From the NCBI GenBank assembly GCA_002633005.1, contig NMRA01000116.1, forward strand, positions 156,474-220,473: a stretch of 64,000 bases of DNA. The letters are read 5' to 3'. The number at the start of each line of letters is the position of its first letter. Position 1 is the stretch's first letter. Origin of the DNA: Phoronis australis. Lineage: Eukaryota > Phoronida > Phoronidae. A program made the translations under genes and the position numbers. Of this stretch, positions 26,801 through 33,510 are shown piece after piece. The notes under the pieces were generated by a model. The model saw only the letters and a program-made list of their open reading frames with translations, did no database searches and was not told the DNA's origin.

Positions 26801-29800
26801 TTGCACCATGACAACAGCCGTTTTGAAAGGGAATATTTAAGAGTCTGCATTAAAGTCGGTACTTCAGACCGTAGACGGCTAGAAATTAGAAGACCAATTA
26901 CTAATTTTTCCAATCAGTCATCGACTAGTTTTCAACCGGTGAGAAAAATGCCCAACAGGACTTCGTAACAGCATATTATTAGAAAACATGGTCACAATCC
27001 CAGGCCTCCGCAAAATTTATTTTTGCATTTCCTAATTGTATGTTTCAAACATTTTTTTTTGAAATCCTCCAACATTCCATTCGAACTTAGCAGCTTTCGT
27101 TATTGATAGCCAATTATCAGATAGGATTCCAACAACATTGAAAAAATTGTCCAGAGATTTATTCTAATGATTATGCTTACGCAAGCAAAAACTGACACAA
27201 CACATTTGATACATAATCTATGATTGATAGACAAGCATTCTCAAAGACTATTGATGAAAAGCAACTCCAACTTCTGGTTTTAAACAAGACAAAGAACACG
27301 ACGATTTGTTTAAAACAATTCGCAATTTATTTTTCTAGAGGTCAACAAAAATTAAACGAGAGCGCTCGGAGGAGCGACACTTGGCGGAATTAATCGAAAG
27401 ACGACAATGGGGAGGACGACGACAATCATGACGATCAAGGCGACAATAATGAATAACACGGTAACATTCATGTGACTAGCGAAGAAATCAAATAGAGAGC
27501 ATATAATGAACTACAATAAAGAACAATAGATAGCGCAATATGACGGACGAGCCATGCTTTGTTCCCGCAATCCAAAATAGGTGGCACTATGTGACAGTCT
27601 GCAGAGCAAAGTTATGTTTACAATAGTATTTCGCCTGGAATTCCAGTCTACAGTACGACAGTGCTACCTGGGTCAGTCGGGGTCAAAACTCTCTGTTAAC
27701 TTGTGCAGACATAAACAAAACAAAGTGAACTGAAAGCCAGCCAGCTGAGTGCATACGTGACCGAAGGACCAACGGTATCCGAAAATCTCGAATAATTCAA
27801 AAAGTAGACGTCGTAGCGCAAAATGGAAATTATCATCTGAAAGCCCGTTCAAAACTCTATCTAAAATGGTAGTTTGGCAAACACGATAACGTTCATGTGA
27901 CTAGCGACGAAATCAAATAGAGAGCATACAATCAACTACAATAAAGAACGATAGATGGCGCCACATGACGGTCCAGTCTACAGTAGAACAGTGCTGGCTG
28001 GGTCAGTCTGGGTCAACTAGGCATAATCAAAACAAAGTGAACTGAAAGCCAGCCAGCTGGCTGTGACCGAAGGACAACGGTATCCGAAAATCTCAAATAA
28101 TTCAAAAAGTAGACGTCGTAGCGCAAAATGAAAATTATCATCTGAAAGCCCGTTCAAAACTCTATCTAAAGTGGTAGTTTGTCAAACACGATAACATTCA
28201 TGTGACTAGCAAAAAATCAAATAGAGAGCACACAATCAACTACAATAAAGAACAATAGATGGCGCAACGTGACGGACGAGCCATGCTTTAAAGTAGGACA
28301 GTGCTGGCTGGGTCAGTCTGGGTCAACTAGGCATAACCAAAACAAAGTGAACTGAAAGCCAGCCACCTGCGCGTTGCATAGGGACAACGGTATCCGAAAA
28401 TCTCGAATAATTCAAAAAGTAGACGTCGTAGCGCAAAATGGAAAGTATCCTCTGAAAGCCCGTTCAAATCTCTATCTAATGTGATAGTTTGGCAAAAATC
28501 CAAAAATTTTTCGAGAAAATTGAAAATTTGCCGTTTTTTTTTGAAATTCAAAGTCAAATAACTCGAAAACGGTAAGTCTGAGAAATACGCTCTCGCAGAC
28601 TTTTTGAAAGGCCATACTTCAAGGAATCCACATGCAAAAATTCACGTCATTTGCTCTTCCCATAAAAAATGCGACAGCAGAGCGATTGAAACCGTGTGAA
28701 CATGCCCCACAGCCGCCATCTTGAAGGTGACTTCCGGTTCAATAATTTTTTATAAAAGCTTATTAAACTCAACGAACACGTGACCAGTTTGAAAGTGATT
28801 GGTTTGCAATTGCGCCCTCTACAGGAGAAAACGTTTTTAGCCCTATTTCGGGGTGCGCATGCGCCACGTCCAATATTTCCGCCATCTTTAACCGGAAGTC
28901 AACGATTTTCTGCACAATTGTAGCACATGCGTTCTAGTATATTCGTACCGATTTTCAGCCATGTAGGTCGAAAAATGCGGCCTCTACGAGTACTTGACTG
29001 TGAAATCGGATACAAAATGGCCGCCACGTCCGCCATTTTGTATCCGATCATGACCAAAAACAATAGGCTTCTAGGACCTTCCGATCTACACGTTGTGTGC
29101 AAATTTCGTGAAAATCGGACGAAAATTGCGACCTGTAGAGTGCGAACAAACAAAAAAAAAAAAAAAACTTGCTGTCAGATCCATATACTTGGCGGAAGAA
29201 TTCCGCCAAGTAAAAAGACGTTTTGTGACTGACAATATCATGAACATGACTTGTATGCAGGTACATCCAGAGTATTTCAAAGGTCTTAGGGCCAACCCCA
29301 AATTTCAAAGGTTAAAGGTGGCATAACTTTTTTCAAGTTCCATAGTGGGAGACCGGGTCCTTCATAAATCTGACTGAACTATGAAGAAATAACAAAATAA
29401 AGCTGACTACTTACAAAATCAACAAGATCAAGATGAAGAGAATTAAGCTTTGAATATACATGAAGATGCTCTCCTTGGGGTGGTACCTCTGCATGGGCCG
29501 ACCTCCACAGTTGCCACAGTTACGACAGCAGCAGCAGCAGCAGCCAATGACAGGTGTGCACAGCATGATGACCACCCCAAACGCAAGGGCAGCCAGAAAT
29601 GCCACCAGAGAGTTCAACAGCTGACTTACTGGCTATAAATAAGAAGCAGATGAACACGTCGAGAATCCCGCATTCCAAAAGTATGTCAAACCATCTTCAC
29701 TTTGGAACACAATATTGTTAAAGGATAGTTTTTGTTGACTTTATAGTTTGCACACTAGGACGAATGTTCACCTGTCATCCAACACCATGAAGCTATATGT

Positions 29801-32800
29801 CAGAACATTTTAAGCAATGGGAATGATATACCGAAAAATAGACAAATATGAACCTTAAGCAACTATTTGAAATTGCATAAAATGAATTGTCAAGCAACTA
29901 AAAAGTGGAAACGGTTAAAATTGATTAGCATTAAAAATTTACACAACAGCAACATATTCTCAAAATACAAAAAATCACACGTAAATTGGGCTGTGAAGAC
30001 AGCAAACATAAGAGTTACTTACAGGTGCAACCGCTTCAACAGATTTACTGCTCCCAAACTGGGGCAAAACTAATTTCCGCACGAAATCTGTGAAAAGAAA
30101 ATGTTTAAACTTTTTAAATACTCAACACTGACTTGGTTTAGACCAGGTTCAAAGTGGAAGCTGCATTTGATGGCACTTTGAATCAGAAAACCTGTTTTCT
30201 TAAAATTGTGGCTTGAAGTTGAATTATTTTTCCATTTGGTGCGCTAAAAAACTTATTAACGATTTGTACTTTTTACTCTAATAAAACAGTTTCATGTTCC
30301 TTGGTGTCATAGGACTTGATTTCTGTTATCAACACGAACATGAAAAAACATCAGTAACTTATAACGCTTGATTTTGGAGTCAATTTTACCCCCATTCCCT
30401 TCTGAAGAACACTTAAAAATCTAACAAAATCTCCCTAAACAGAACCACAAATAACATTTCAATGACTAAAAATTCCCCAGAATGTTAGAATAGCTTGAAC
30501 TGAATGCAAAAGATATTTTGAGAGAGGGTATTGGCAGTTTGCCAAAGCCATAAAGGAGCCATTGTTTTAAGACACTGACTAATAAAACAATGAATATTAT
30601 CTATTCTTAACTTTCTGAGTAGAAGCCAAAATGTTAAAAATTGAAGTACTCAAATTCCAGAAAACTGTTGCTAATATGTCGATGTAAGAAAAAACTGTCA
30701 AAACATAAAACTGTCATCTTACAGTGAATTAAGTATCGTGAATTTAATTAGAGGTTAGTATTATGATCAGTAACTGCTATAAATTTCACGTTTTGCCAGG
30801 GGTGCCTAATTTGTAAGGGGACAAACTATAATTTGGTGAACCTAGACTTTTTACATTTTTTGTTATCATACATTGACCTGGTGCCTGAATGTATGAAAGG
30901 GAAAAATACCAGATGACAAATTTACATATCAGTGAAATGTTTCAAATGCCTGAAAATTCACACCGCAGCCCACGAATTTCACTTGGTCAAGTTCAAAATT
31001 GTACGTATGTAAATCAGCTTTCTGTAAGTCTATTGTAACTGAGAGCAAGTTGCTGTCATATGCTTATTCAGTAACAACACACAGAAACCCAGAGTACTAT
31101 TTTTAAATGCTATTGGTTACATGATGTTAGGTATTTCTGATCAAATCCATCAGACGGGAGTTGCCTATTGGCAAGCAACTTGTAAAGGCTTTATTTCAAC
31201 TCTAAGCCGACACCACTCACACTAGGAATTAGAAATCCTAAGTAACTTAATTGGTACAAAATGGCAAGTATAAACATATAGCTTTGGAATTGATGATGCA
31301 AATAAAAAATGCCGAAACAAAAACTACACAAAATTAAGAAAATCTCCTTAATCTAAAACAAATAGGTTACAGGTGCTAAGAATTGATCCCAATTGATATT
31401 TTGTAGCAAATACTTAGCTCTGTTTAAGCCAGCCCAAAAGCGTACTGGTCGGATAAACGGTCCCTGATTTTGAGAACTAGTTTCAGCCACTGAATAACAG
31501 GTCTGTTATTCAGTGATTGCCTAGTTCTCGAAATCGTGACCGCTATATCCGACCAGTGCCGTCCAAGGTTGGTTTACAGACTAGATATTTTGCTGATTAA
31601 ATTTGTGGTAAACCTGACCGGCGATGAATTGCCAAGGTAAGTTAAGGGCTAGTTGTTCACTGACAATAATCACTTGGGGTCACTCTTACAAATAATTTAT
31701 CATGGAACACTCACACAGACGCAATCATCTCTAAGGTAACTAGAACTCTTGCTTTTATTAACGCAACATCAAATATGCTCCCCGTAAAATAAATGCCCTA
31801 CACTTCACTAGTGAGGCCCAAACTTGAATACTCATCCTCTGTCTGGGATCCCTCCACTCGCTCTAACATCGACAAGATAGAAAGAATTCAACGTAGAGCA
31901 GCCAGGTTCGTCCTAAATGACACACTCCAAATACTCCTCTGTTTCATCTATGCTTACCACTCTAAATTGTGTGCAAAACAAACTGTCCCTCATGTACAAG
32001 ACACATACCTTCTACCCCTACATATTTCTAGATCACGTATTCCCACTCTCACACCTTCGAGAGAACTTACATTTCCACTGCATACTTTGTAAACTCTTTC
32101 TTCCCATCTAATATTTTAATTACTCTGGAATAGAGTCCCACAAGATGCATCTCATCAGAAGCAATAGAGACATTCACGTAAGGTCAAATCTTGAACATCA
32201 ACCTTACGTCTCAGTAAATAATAAAACTTGTTTTATCCTGGCACTAACCCGCCAACAGCTACCGGAGAAATCGCGTAGATTTGAAACACACCTCGGAACA
32301 TATGCTCCTTCGCTACATAGACCACTCCGAAATGTAGGCACTACAACAAAAACATTGTTGAAGCCAAATGCGACAAAGGATGTGAAACCTAACCCACAAC
32401 TACAGGCGAAACCAAATGATAAAGCATCCACTCAGCCAATGCAGCCAACAGCTACTACAACGCCATCTGGAAGACAAGTGAAACGCCCTGCTTACTTGGA
32501 CAGCTATACGACATGAACTGTTGCATACTTTTGCTCATAAATTGAGTTATGTTTTGAAACATTATTCAGTAACTGGATATTGAGGGTCAATGCGAAGTTG
32601 TTTTGCAGTAATAGTTTTATGGTACTATTTAGTCGACATTAGTTCAAGGACGTTAAAGGACTTTCACAGCACTTAGTTTTCTTTAAAGTTAGTTTTCTTT
32701 AAAGGAGAAAGGGTGTTTCATGCTGCTCAAGAGATGGCGCTGTCATTAAAGATAACTTGGCCTACAATCACGCTCTCGTCTTTTGGCGATTAAACCCGGT

Positions 32801-33158
32801 GTGAAACAGTAACGATCGGTATATTTCGATCGTTTGTTGAAATATGGAAGAAGCAGAAGAATTACTCCATACCTATAATTTTGGCAACTATATCATCAAA
32901 CACTGTTCTACAAAAGCTTTCTGCCAAATTATACATTCCACCCATGCCACCTGGTGAAAATACCGGTACCACTGTTTTGAATTCCAGGGAAACAACGGTG
33001 GTATTGAACTTAAGTTCGCTCATATTGTTCGCAAAATGTCCAAACTTCGTTATAGTCGCTGGTTTGATTTCTCGAACGAAATTCACTGTAATGCTGTATA
33101 GATGGACAAGAAGTATGGAGAAAACAACAGCGGCGACTGCAATACATTTCTCCCTCAT
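3984..33158 (-). CDS. Prominin (CD133-type pentaspan membrane glycoprotein), 5' part of gene
   Basis: Twelve minus-strand exons join in consistent phase and encode about 500 residues: 33158-32873, 30087-30023, 29632-29415, 26000-25880, 23326-23260, 21780-21685, 18038-17827, 12258-12184, 10409-10346, 7441-7361 (end uncertain), 5304-5241, 4139-3984. Order: signal peptide (residues 1-22), N-terminal extracellular segment, TM1 about 124-147, a juxtamembrane cysteine run 148-153, TM2 about 174-190, a long first extracellular loop with NxS/T sites, then TM3 in exon 12 and its cytoplasmic tail with a YGG motif. Prominins are cholesterol-binding five-pass proteins of plasma-membrane protrusions and photoreceptor discs, usually about 850 residues, so roughly 40% is missing (TM4, loop 2, TM5 and tail), probably off the left edge. 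The start Met begins a clear signal peptide. Head-to-head with the Tks gene. Orthology to a specific vertebrate PROM paralogue cannot be set. Confidence 0.88.
4140..5240. other. Prominin intron 11
   Basis: AT-rich intron sequence. I see no mobile element or gene in it. Confidence 0.5.
5241..5304 (-). CDS. Prominin exon 11
   Basis: Encodes SEFKGRVNDVLGYLDKYVFY just before TM3, ending two bases into a codon at donor gtaagt. The alternative acceptor two bases upstream (5306) would change the phase of the join to exon 10. Confidence 0.75.
5983..6208. repeat. 37-bp minisatellite, about six copies
   Basis: Unit ggctactgactgtgtgattg followed by tatgatggtcagaggga, repeated with small changes (tgattgcgtgatgg, tgattgcaagcatgatgg). 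Intronic within prominin. Confidence 0.85.
7361..7441 (-). CDS. Prominin exon 10 (3' boundary uncertain)
   Basis: Encodes LKNITQYLDEMASNKISSNQ and a few further residues. NITQ matches the conserved loop-1 sequon region. Candidate donors are gtattt (end 7361), gtaggt (7365) or gtaatc further upstream. The first fits the next exon if that begins after AGAG. Confidence 0.65.
8010..8151. repeat. Dispersed repeat array 2, left part
   Basis: Same caaatttcat-type units as array 1. The array resumes after the inserted element at 8152-8561. Confidence 0.5.
8152..8561. mobile_element. Inverted-repeat element with internal gggcgtttatttgg repeats
   Basis: 410 bp bounded by aattttccgtagataagccc and the reverse complement of aatttccgtaggtaagccc. 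Several internal cccatgggcgtttatttgg-type subrepeats occur near both ends. No coding frame. It interrupts a dispersed repeat array. Confidence 0.65.
8562..9290. repeat. Dispersed repeat array 2, right part
   Basis: Divergent units with cactaggtggtgca, caaatttcatgaaaat and gccacaaggggacac landmarks. Open frames here are not genes. Confidence 0.6.
9792..10270 (-). mobile_element. hAT-like non-autonomous MITE, copy 2 (inverted)
   Basis: Reverse-orientation relative of 2258-2721, with ends caggcctttatgcag and ggataaaggcctg. Shared internal landmarks include tgtatatacaaagtata and the ggacgccctgg block. The 8 bases on either side (gttgactg, agactgtt) do not match, so its target duplication is lost or the ends are altered. 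Confidence 0.75.
10346..10409 (-). CDS. Prominin exon 9
   Basis: 64 bp encoding GLQTFFQMADTIKDAALPII plus T. Acceptor ttgtag, donor gtaaga. Supplies exactly the phase needed between exons 8 and 10. It lies just beyond the second hAT-like MITE. Confidence 0.78.
10410..12183. other. Prominin intron 8
   Basis: Contains one repeat-family unit near 10555-10690 and otherwise no feature I can support. A near-duplicate of gtgcctattaggtacatattgtcctgtaacac occurs at about 12001 and 12053. Confidence 0.4.
12184..12258 (-). CDS. Prominin exon 8
   Basis: 75 bp, 25 codons, starting LPDLTMNLDFAEQLKDVDIT and ending LDQ at donor gtaagt. It aligns with the LPP...NNVLRTDLDGLVQQ segment of vertebrate prominin loop 1. 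Confidence 0.85.
12440..13830. repeat. Dispersed repeat array 3 (at least nine units)
   Basis: Landmark positions of the caaatttcat motif (about 12538, 12782, 12912, 13032, 13169, 13291, 13456, 13592, 13715) recur every 120-165 bp apart from a longer first gap. Alternating blocks resemble gccactagggg-acac-agcagtagtc and atccatc-aaaatgggaa. Apparent open frames on both strands are by-products. Confidence 0.7.
14960..15115. repeat. Left terminal inverted repeat
   Basis: Matches 16482-16637 in reverse complement with few differences, including ctaaaataaggt, gacatattttccacttaatt and gacgttttaggaggcaagc. Confidence 0.85.
15224..15850 (+). CDS. THAP-domain protein of the transposon
   Basis: 208-residue open frame. 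The N-terminal 95 residues form a THAP zinc-binding DNA domain: MPHCCSVPEC with C5 and C10, F26-P27, W36, the C60-x2-H63 pair (CGKHF), then a PIPSVL box. This spacing agrees with the C2CH THAP pattern. The rest (100-208) is Pro/Ser/Thr-rich and acidic, of low complexity, ending NFDKFIVDLSI. There is no DDE nuclease domain, so it is probably the DNA-binding accessory protein of the element rather than a complete transposase. The start has a good context (aacATGcc). Lies between the inverted termini, converging on the P2X7-like gene with 57 bp between stop codons. GC-richer than the surrounding introns. Confidence 0.85.
   Translation: MPHCCSVPECNNYRLMRALGVLLHCFPMDDTLRRTWLVRVKNAALPVHATYKAVENYRVCGKHFLPSGYERDFYAELMKVPAKQRLKKDPIPSVLIPGIAPSPPPRSAFLKREASRAVASTGTGASGGTSSTVTRASERTPERAIPGTSSDSPRAVFSSPEPLSSPAVILSSGSDYRPSSTPSEEDSLSFREQISEPNFDKFIVDLSI
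15908..16303 (-). CDS. P2X7 intracellular-domain-like cysteine protein, C-terminally broken
   Basis: 131 residues from the Met chosen because it starts an acidic Ser-rich leader; the frame is open up to 16456. It contains GYMFEPKYNEAE and then the cysteine signature WCKCTLC..MPTSVECLCCSE, a pattern shared with the C-terminal ballast domain of P2X7 receptors and with many transposon-borne proteins of invertebrates. The family normally continues past a C-x-T-x-H segment into a conserved L-x-TAY stretch. Here the frame stops at THSHWMVT, while a matching TQTAYIV segment appears in another frame just downstream, indicating a frameshift. Function in the element is unknown. It contains no channel domain, so it is not a receptor. 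Confidence 0.7.
   Translation of the reverse strand: MAGVGDPYHSDSSVSDGDLVHSSGDEEFFLGHSVGGYMFEPKYNEAEYAQAQAAVERNEAATEDRRGDTSWCKCTLCVVMPTSVECLCCSEFDEAKSLLDMVKWTFGIPRTEEQLSHLPECPATHSHWMVT
16482..16637. repeat. Right terminal inverted repeat
   Basis: Reverse complement of the left terminus at 14960-15115. The TTAA outside it completes the proposed target duplication. Confidence 0.85.
17827..18038 (-). CDS. Prominin exon 7 (loop-1 cysteine pair)
   Basis: 212 bp encoding loop-1 helix and the TTCGEF...PPECPEL stretch, whose two cysteines correspond to the conserved pair in the middle of prominin loop 1. Donor is gtaatg. Confidence 0.85.
18540..19780. repeat. Dispersed repeat array 4
   Basis: Divergent units with aaatggccaacaggg, tttcatcaaaatctg and gttttgcaaaaaaat landmarks. 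The same general architecture as the other arrays but a different subfamily, shared with 57040-57260. Confidence 0.6.
19310..19452. repeat. Inverted repeat pair, left member
   Basis: Block with ccagagatgaaaaggagacc, gaggtaggc and aagatgggcaataaaaaa. It recurs in reverse complement at 21235-21390 (tattgcccatcttac, gcctacctcggtctcc). Confidence 0.7.
20794..20842. repeat. (TAA)n microsatellite
   Basis: About 16 uninterrupted taa units. Confidence 0.95.
21235..21390. repeat. Inverted repeat pair, right member
   Basis: Reverse-complement relative of 19310-19452, ending cggtctccctttatctctgg. Probably two copies of one dispersed element. Confidence 0.7.
21685..21780 (-). CDS. Prominin exon 6
   Basis: 96 bp encoding a helical loop-1 segment that ends QIEQVITTLDE. 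Phase 1 in and out, with donor gtaagt. Confidence 0.8.
21781..23259. other. Prominin intron 5
   Basis: No mobile element or gene recognised. Short open frames lack splice or family support. Confidence 0.4.
23260..23326 (-). CDS. Prominin exon 5
   Basis: 67 bp encoding QLVDVGLGTLKFGSAVIERD plus LK. Donor is gtaagt. Amphipathic loop-1 sequence; identified mainly by phase and splice sites. Confidence 0.75.
23701..24089 (-). mobile_element. Truncated member of the cgttcgggttaacgccc element family
   Basis: Starts with actgtaaacgttcgggttaa and continues with the same blocks as 36121-36994 in reverse order (gggcggttaaattggcaaac, gcgcttaaacgtgaaa, aaaagtcgggaatcgcgcg). It ends abruptly in gggggtgggc without the distal terminus. 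Confidence 0.75.
24090..25879. other. Prominin intron 4, distal part
   Basis: Includes a short dinucleotide-like patch (cacacatgcgcacacagacc, about 25220). Nothing else supportable. Confidence 0.4.
25880..26000 (-). CDS. Prominin exon 4 (loop 1 start)
   Basis: 121 bp encoding the end of TM2 and the start of the first extracellular loop, ending INGSAK (a glycosylation sequon) at donor gtaagg. The phase matches both neighbours. Confidence 0.85.
26001..27378. other. Prominin intron 3, proximal part
   Basis: Two adjacent plus-strand frames (26277-26465 and 26462-26662) are open but show no family, no codon bias I can point to and no splice support. I do not call them genes. Confidence 0.35.
27457..28495. 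repeat. Three tandem copies of a 305-423-bp unit
   Basis: Units start near 27457, 27880 and 28185 with aacacgataacattcatgtg and end with the aactctatctaaa-tggtagtttggcaa block. The first carries about 115 extra bases. Sharing of tagacgtcgtagcgcaaaat in all three shows recent amplification. Confidence 0.85.
29000..29050. repeat. Palindrome
   Basis: atcggatacaaaatggccgc is answered by cgccattttgtatccgatc with a short centre, a near-perfect stem of about 19 bp. Confidence 0.8.
29415..29632 (-). CDS. Prominin exon 3 (TM1, Cys run, TM2 start)
   Basis: 218 bp. Encodes TM1, then six consecutive cysteines followed by RNCGNCGG, then TM2. The CxxC..CGG pattern after TM1 is a prominin hallmark. The donor is gtaagt. 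Confidence 0.9.
30023..30087 (-). CDS. Prominin exon 2
   Basis: 65 bp encoding FVRKLVLPQFGSSKSVEAVA and one more residue, between acceptor ctgtgaaaag (read reversed) and donor gtaagt. Phase fits exon 1, giving a D at the join, as in the family's DF motif before TM1. Confidence 0.85.
30088..31443. other. Prominin intron 1, proximal part
   Basis: AT-rich. No element or gene recognised. Confidence 0.4.
31444..31557. repeat. Long hairpin, arms about 55 bp
   Basis: Arm 31444-31500 (actggtcggataaacggtcc ... cactgaataacag) is answered by 31503-31557 (ctgttattcagtg ... gctatatccgaccagt) with a 2-base centre and several mismatches. Probably a foldback MITE. Confidence 0.85.
31665..32130 (+). pseudogene. 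Non-LTR retrotransposon (LINE) reverse-transcriptase 3' fragment
   Basis: The plus frame reads LGVTLTNNLSWNTHTDAIIS, then after an in-frame TAA continues YTSLVRPKLEYSSSVWDPST and IDKIERIQRRAARFVLNDT. These are the conserved blocks at the end of reverse transcriptases of the Jockey/CR1-like group (LGV..nnLsW, SLVRPkLEYaSsVWdP, iERIQRRAARFV). Internal stops and missing upstream domains show it is dead. Its 5' part is absent. Confidence 0.85.
32145..32516 (+). pseudogene. Possible retroelement polyprotein C-terminal fragment
   Basis: A 123-codon open frame, Thr/Pro/Lys-rich, ending SGRQVKRPAYLDSYTT-stop. A basic GR-x-V-K-x-P-x-YLxxY ending is common at the C-terminus of LTR or BEL/copia-type integrase polyproteins. 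No catalytic domain is present. It directly follows the LINE fragment, so it could also be unrelated low-complexity sequence. Confidence 0.4.
32873..33158 (-). CDS. Prominin exon 1 (start, signal peptide)
   Basis: Begins MREKCIAVAAVVFSILLVHL and continues to a GGMGGMYN segment typical of the prominin N-terminus. Ends on the first base of a codon at donor gtatgg. 286 bp of coding sequence. Confidence 0.87.
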
Positions 33159-33441
33159 GGTGAAACCAGACGCTTCAAAACAAGCGTTTCAAGATTCAGC
33201 AGTAGTAAAATACTTAATCCTTCAATAGTAAAATTTATGTTACAGTTCAATATTGGATTCTTTAATTTAAACAATAAACAATTTATATTTTATTTTTGAA
33301 ACAAAAATGAATATTTTTGAAAATTAGCGCAAAATATTTGTTTATCTTTTGACTTCTTGGCGAGCCACATTTCAGGTGTGGAAACCCTGGCGACTTCTGC
33401 GCCTCTAGTGGCTGTTAATAAATAAAACAGGGCACACGGAA
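33159..33441. promoter_or_regulatory. Head-to-head intergenic region, probable bidirectional promoter
   Basis: Only 283 bp separate the prominin start codon (minus, 33158) from the Tks start codon (plus, 33442), so both 5' leaders and any core promoters must lie here or in upstream untranslated exons. The middle is AT-rich (ttaatttaaacaataaacaa); the Tks-proximal side is more mixed. No TATA box can be assigned with confidence. Confidence 0.6.
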
Positions 33442-33510
33442 ATGACCCGGACTGTTGTGGACGTTCAAGTAAAAGATGTGGAAAAAAGAAGATACCCAAG
33501 CAAGCATTAT
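33442..33510 (+). CDS. Tks exon 1 (start)
   Basis: Encodes MTRTVVDVQVKDVEKRRYPS plus KHY up to donor gtaagt. The VEKRR-x-PSKHY ending and its exon boundary coincide with vertebrate Tks exon 1, which supports this start. Confidence 0.88.

Larger units (their letters stand above)
27379..29211. mobile_element. 1.8-kb inverted-repeat element with internal tandem triplication
   Basis: Bounded by acttggcggaatt at 27379 and aattccgccaagt ending at 29211; the right end is itself a palindrome (acttggcggaa at 29187 facing ttccgccaagt). Inside lie three tandem repeats, then gccgccatcttgaa and a second palindrome gatacaaaatggccgcc/ggcggacgtggc region near 29000-29048. No clear target duplication and no transposase. 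Confidence 0.6.
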
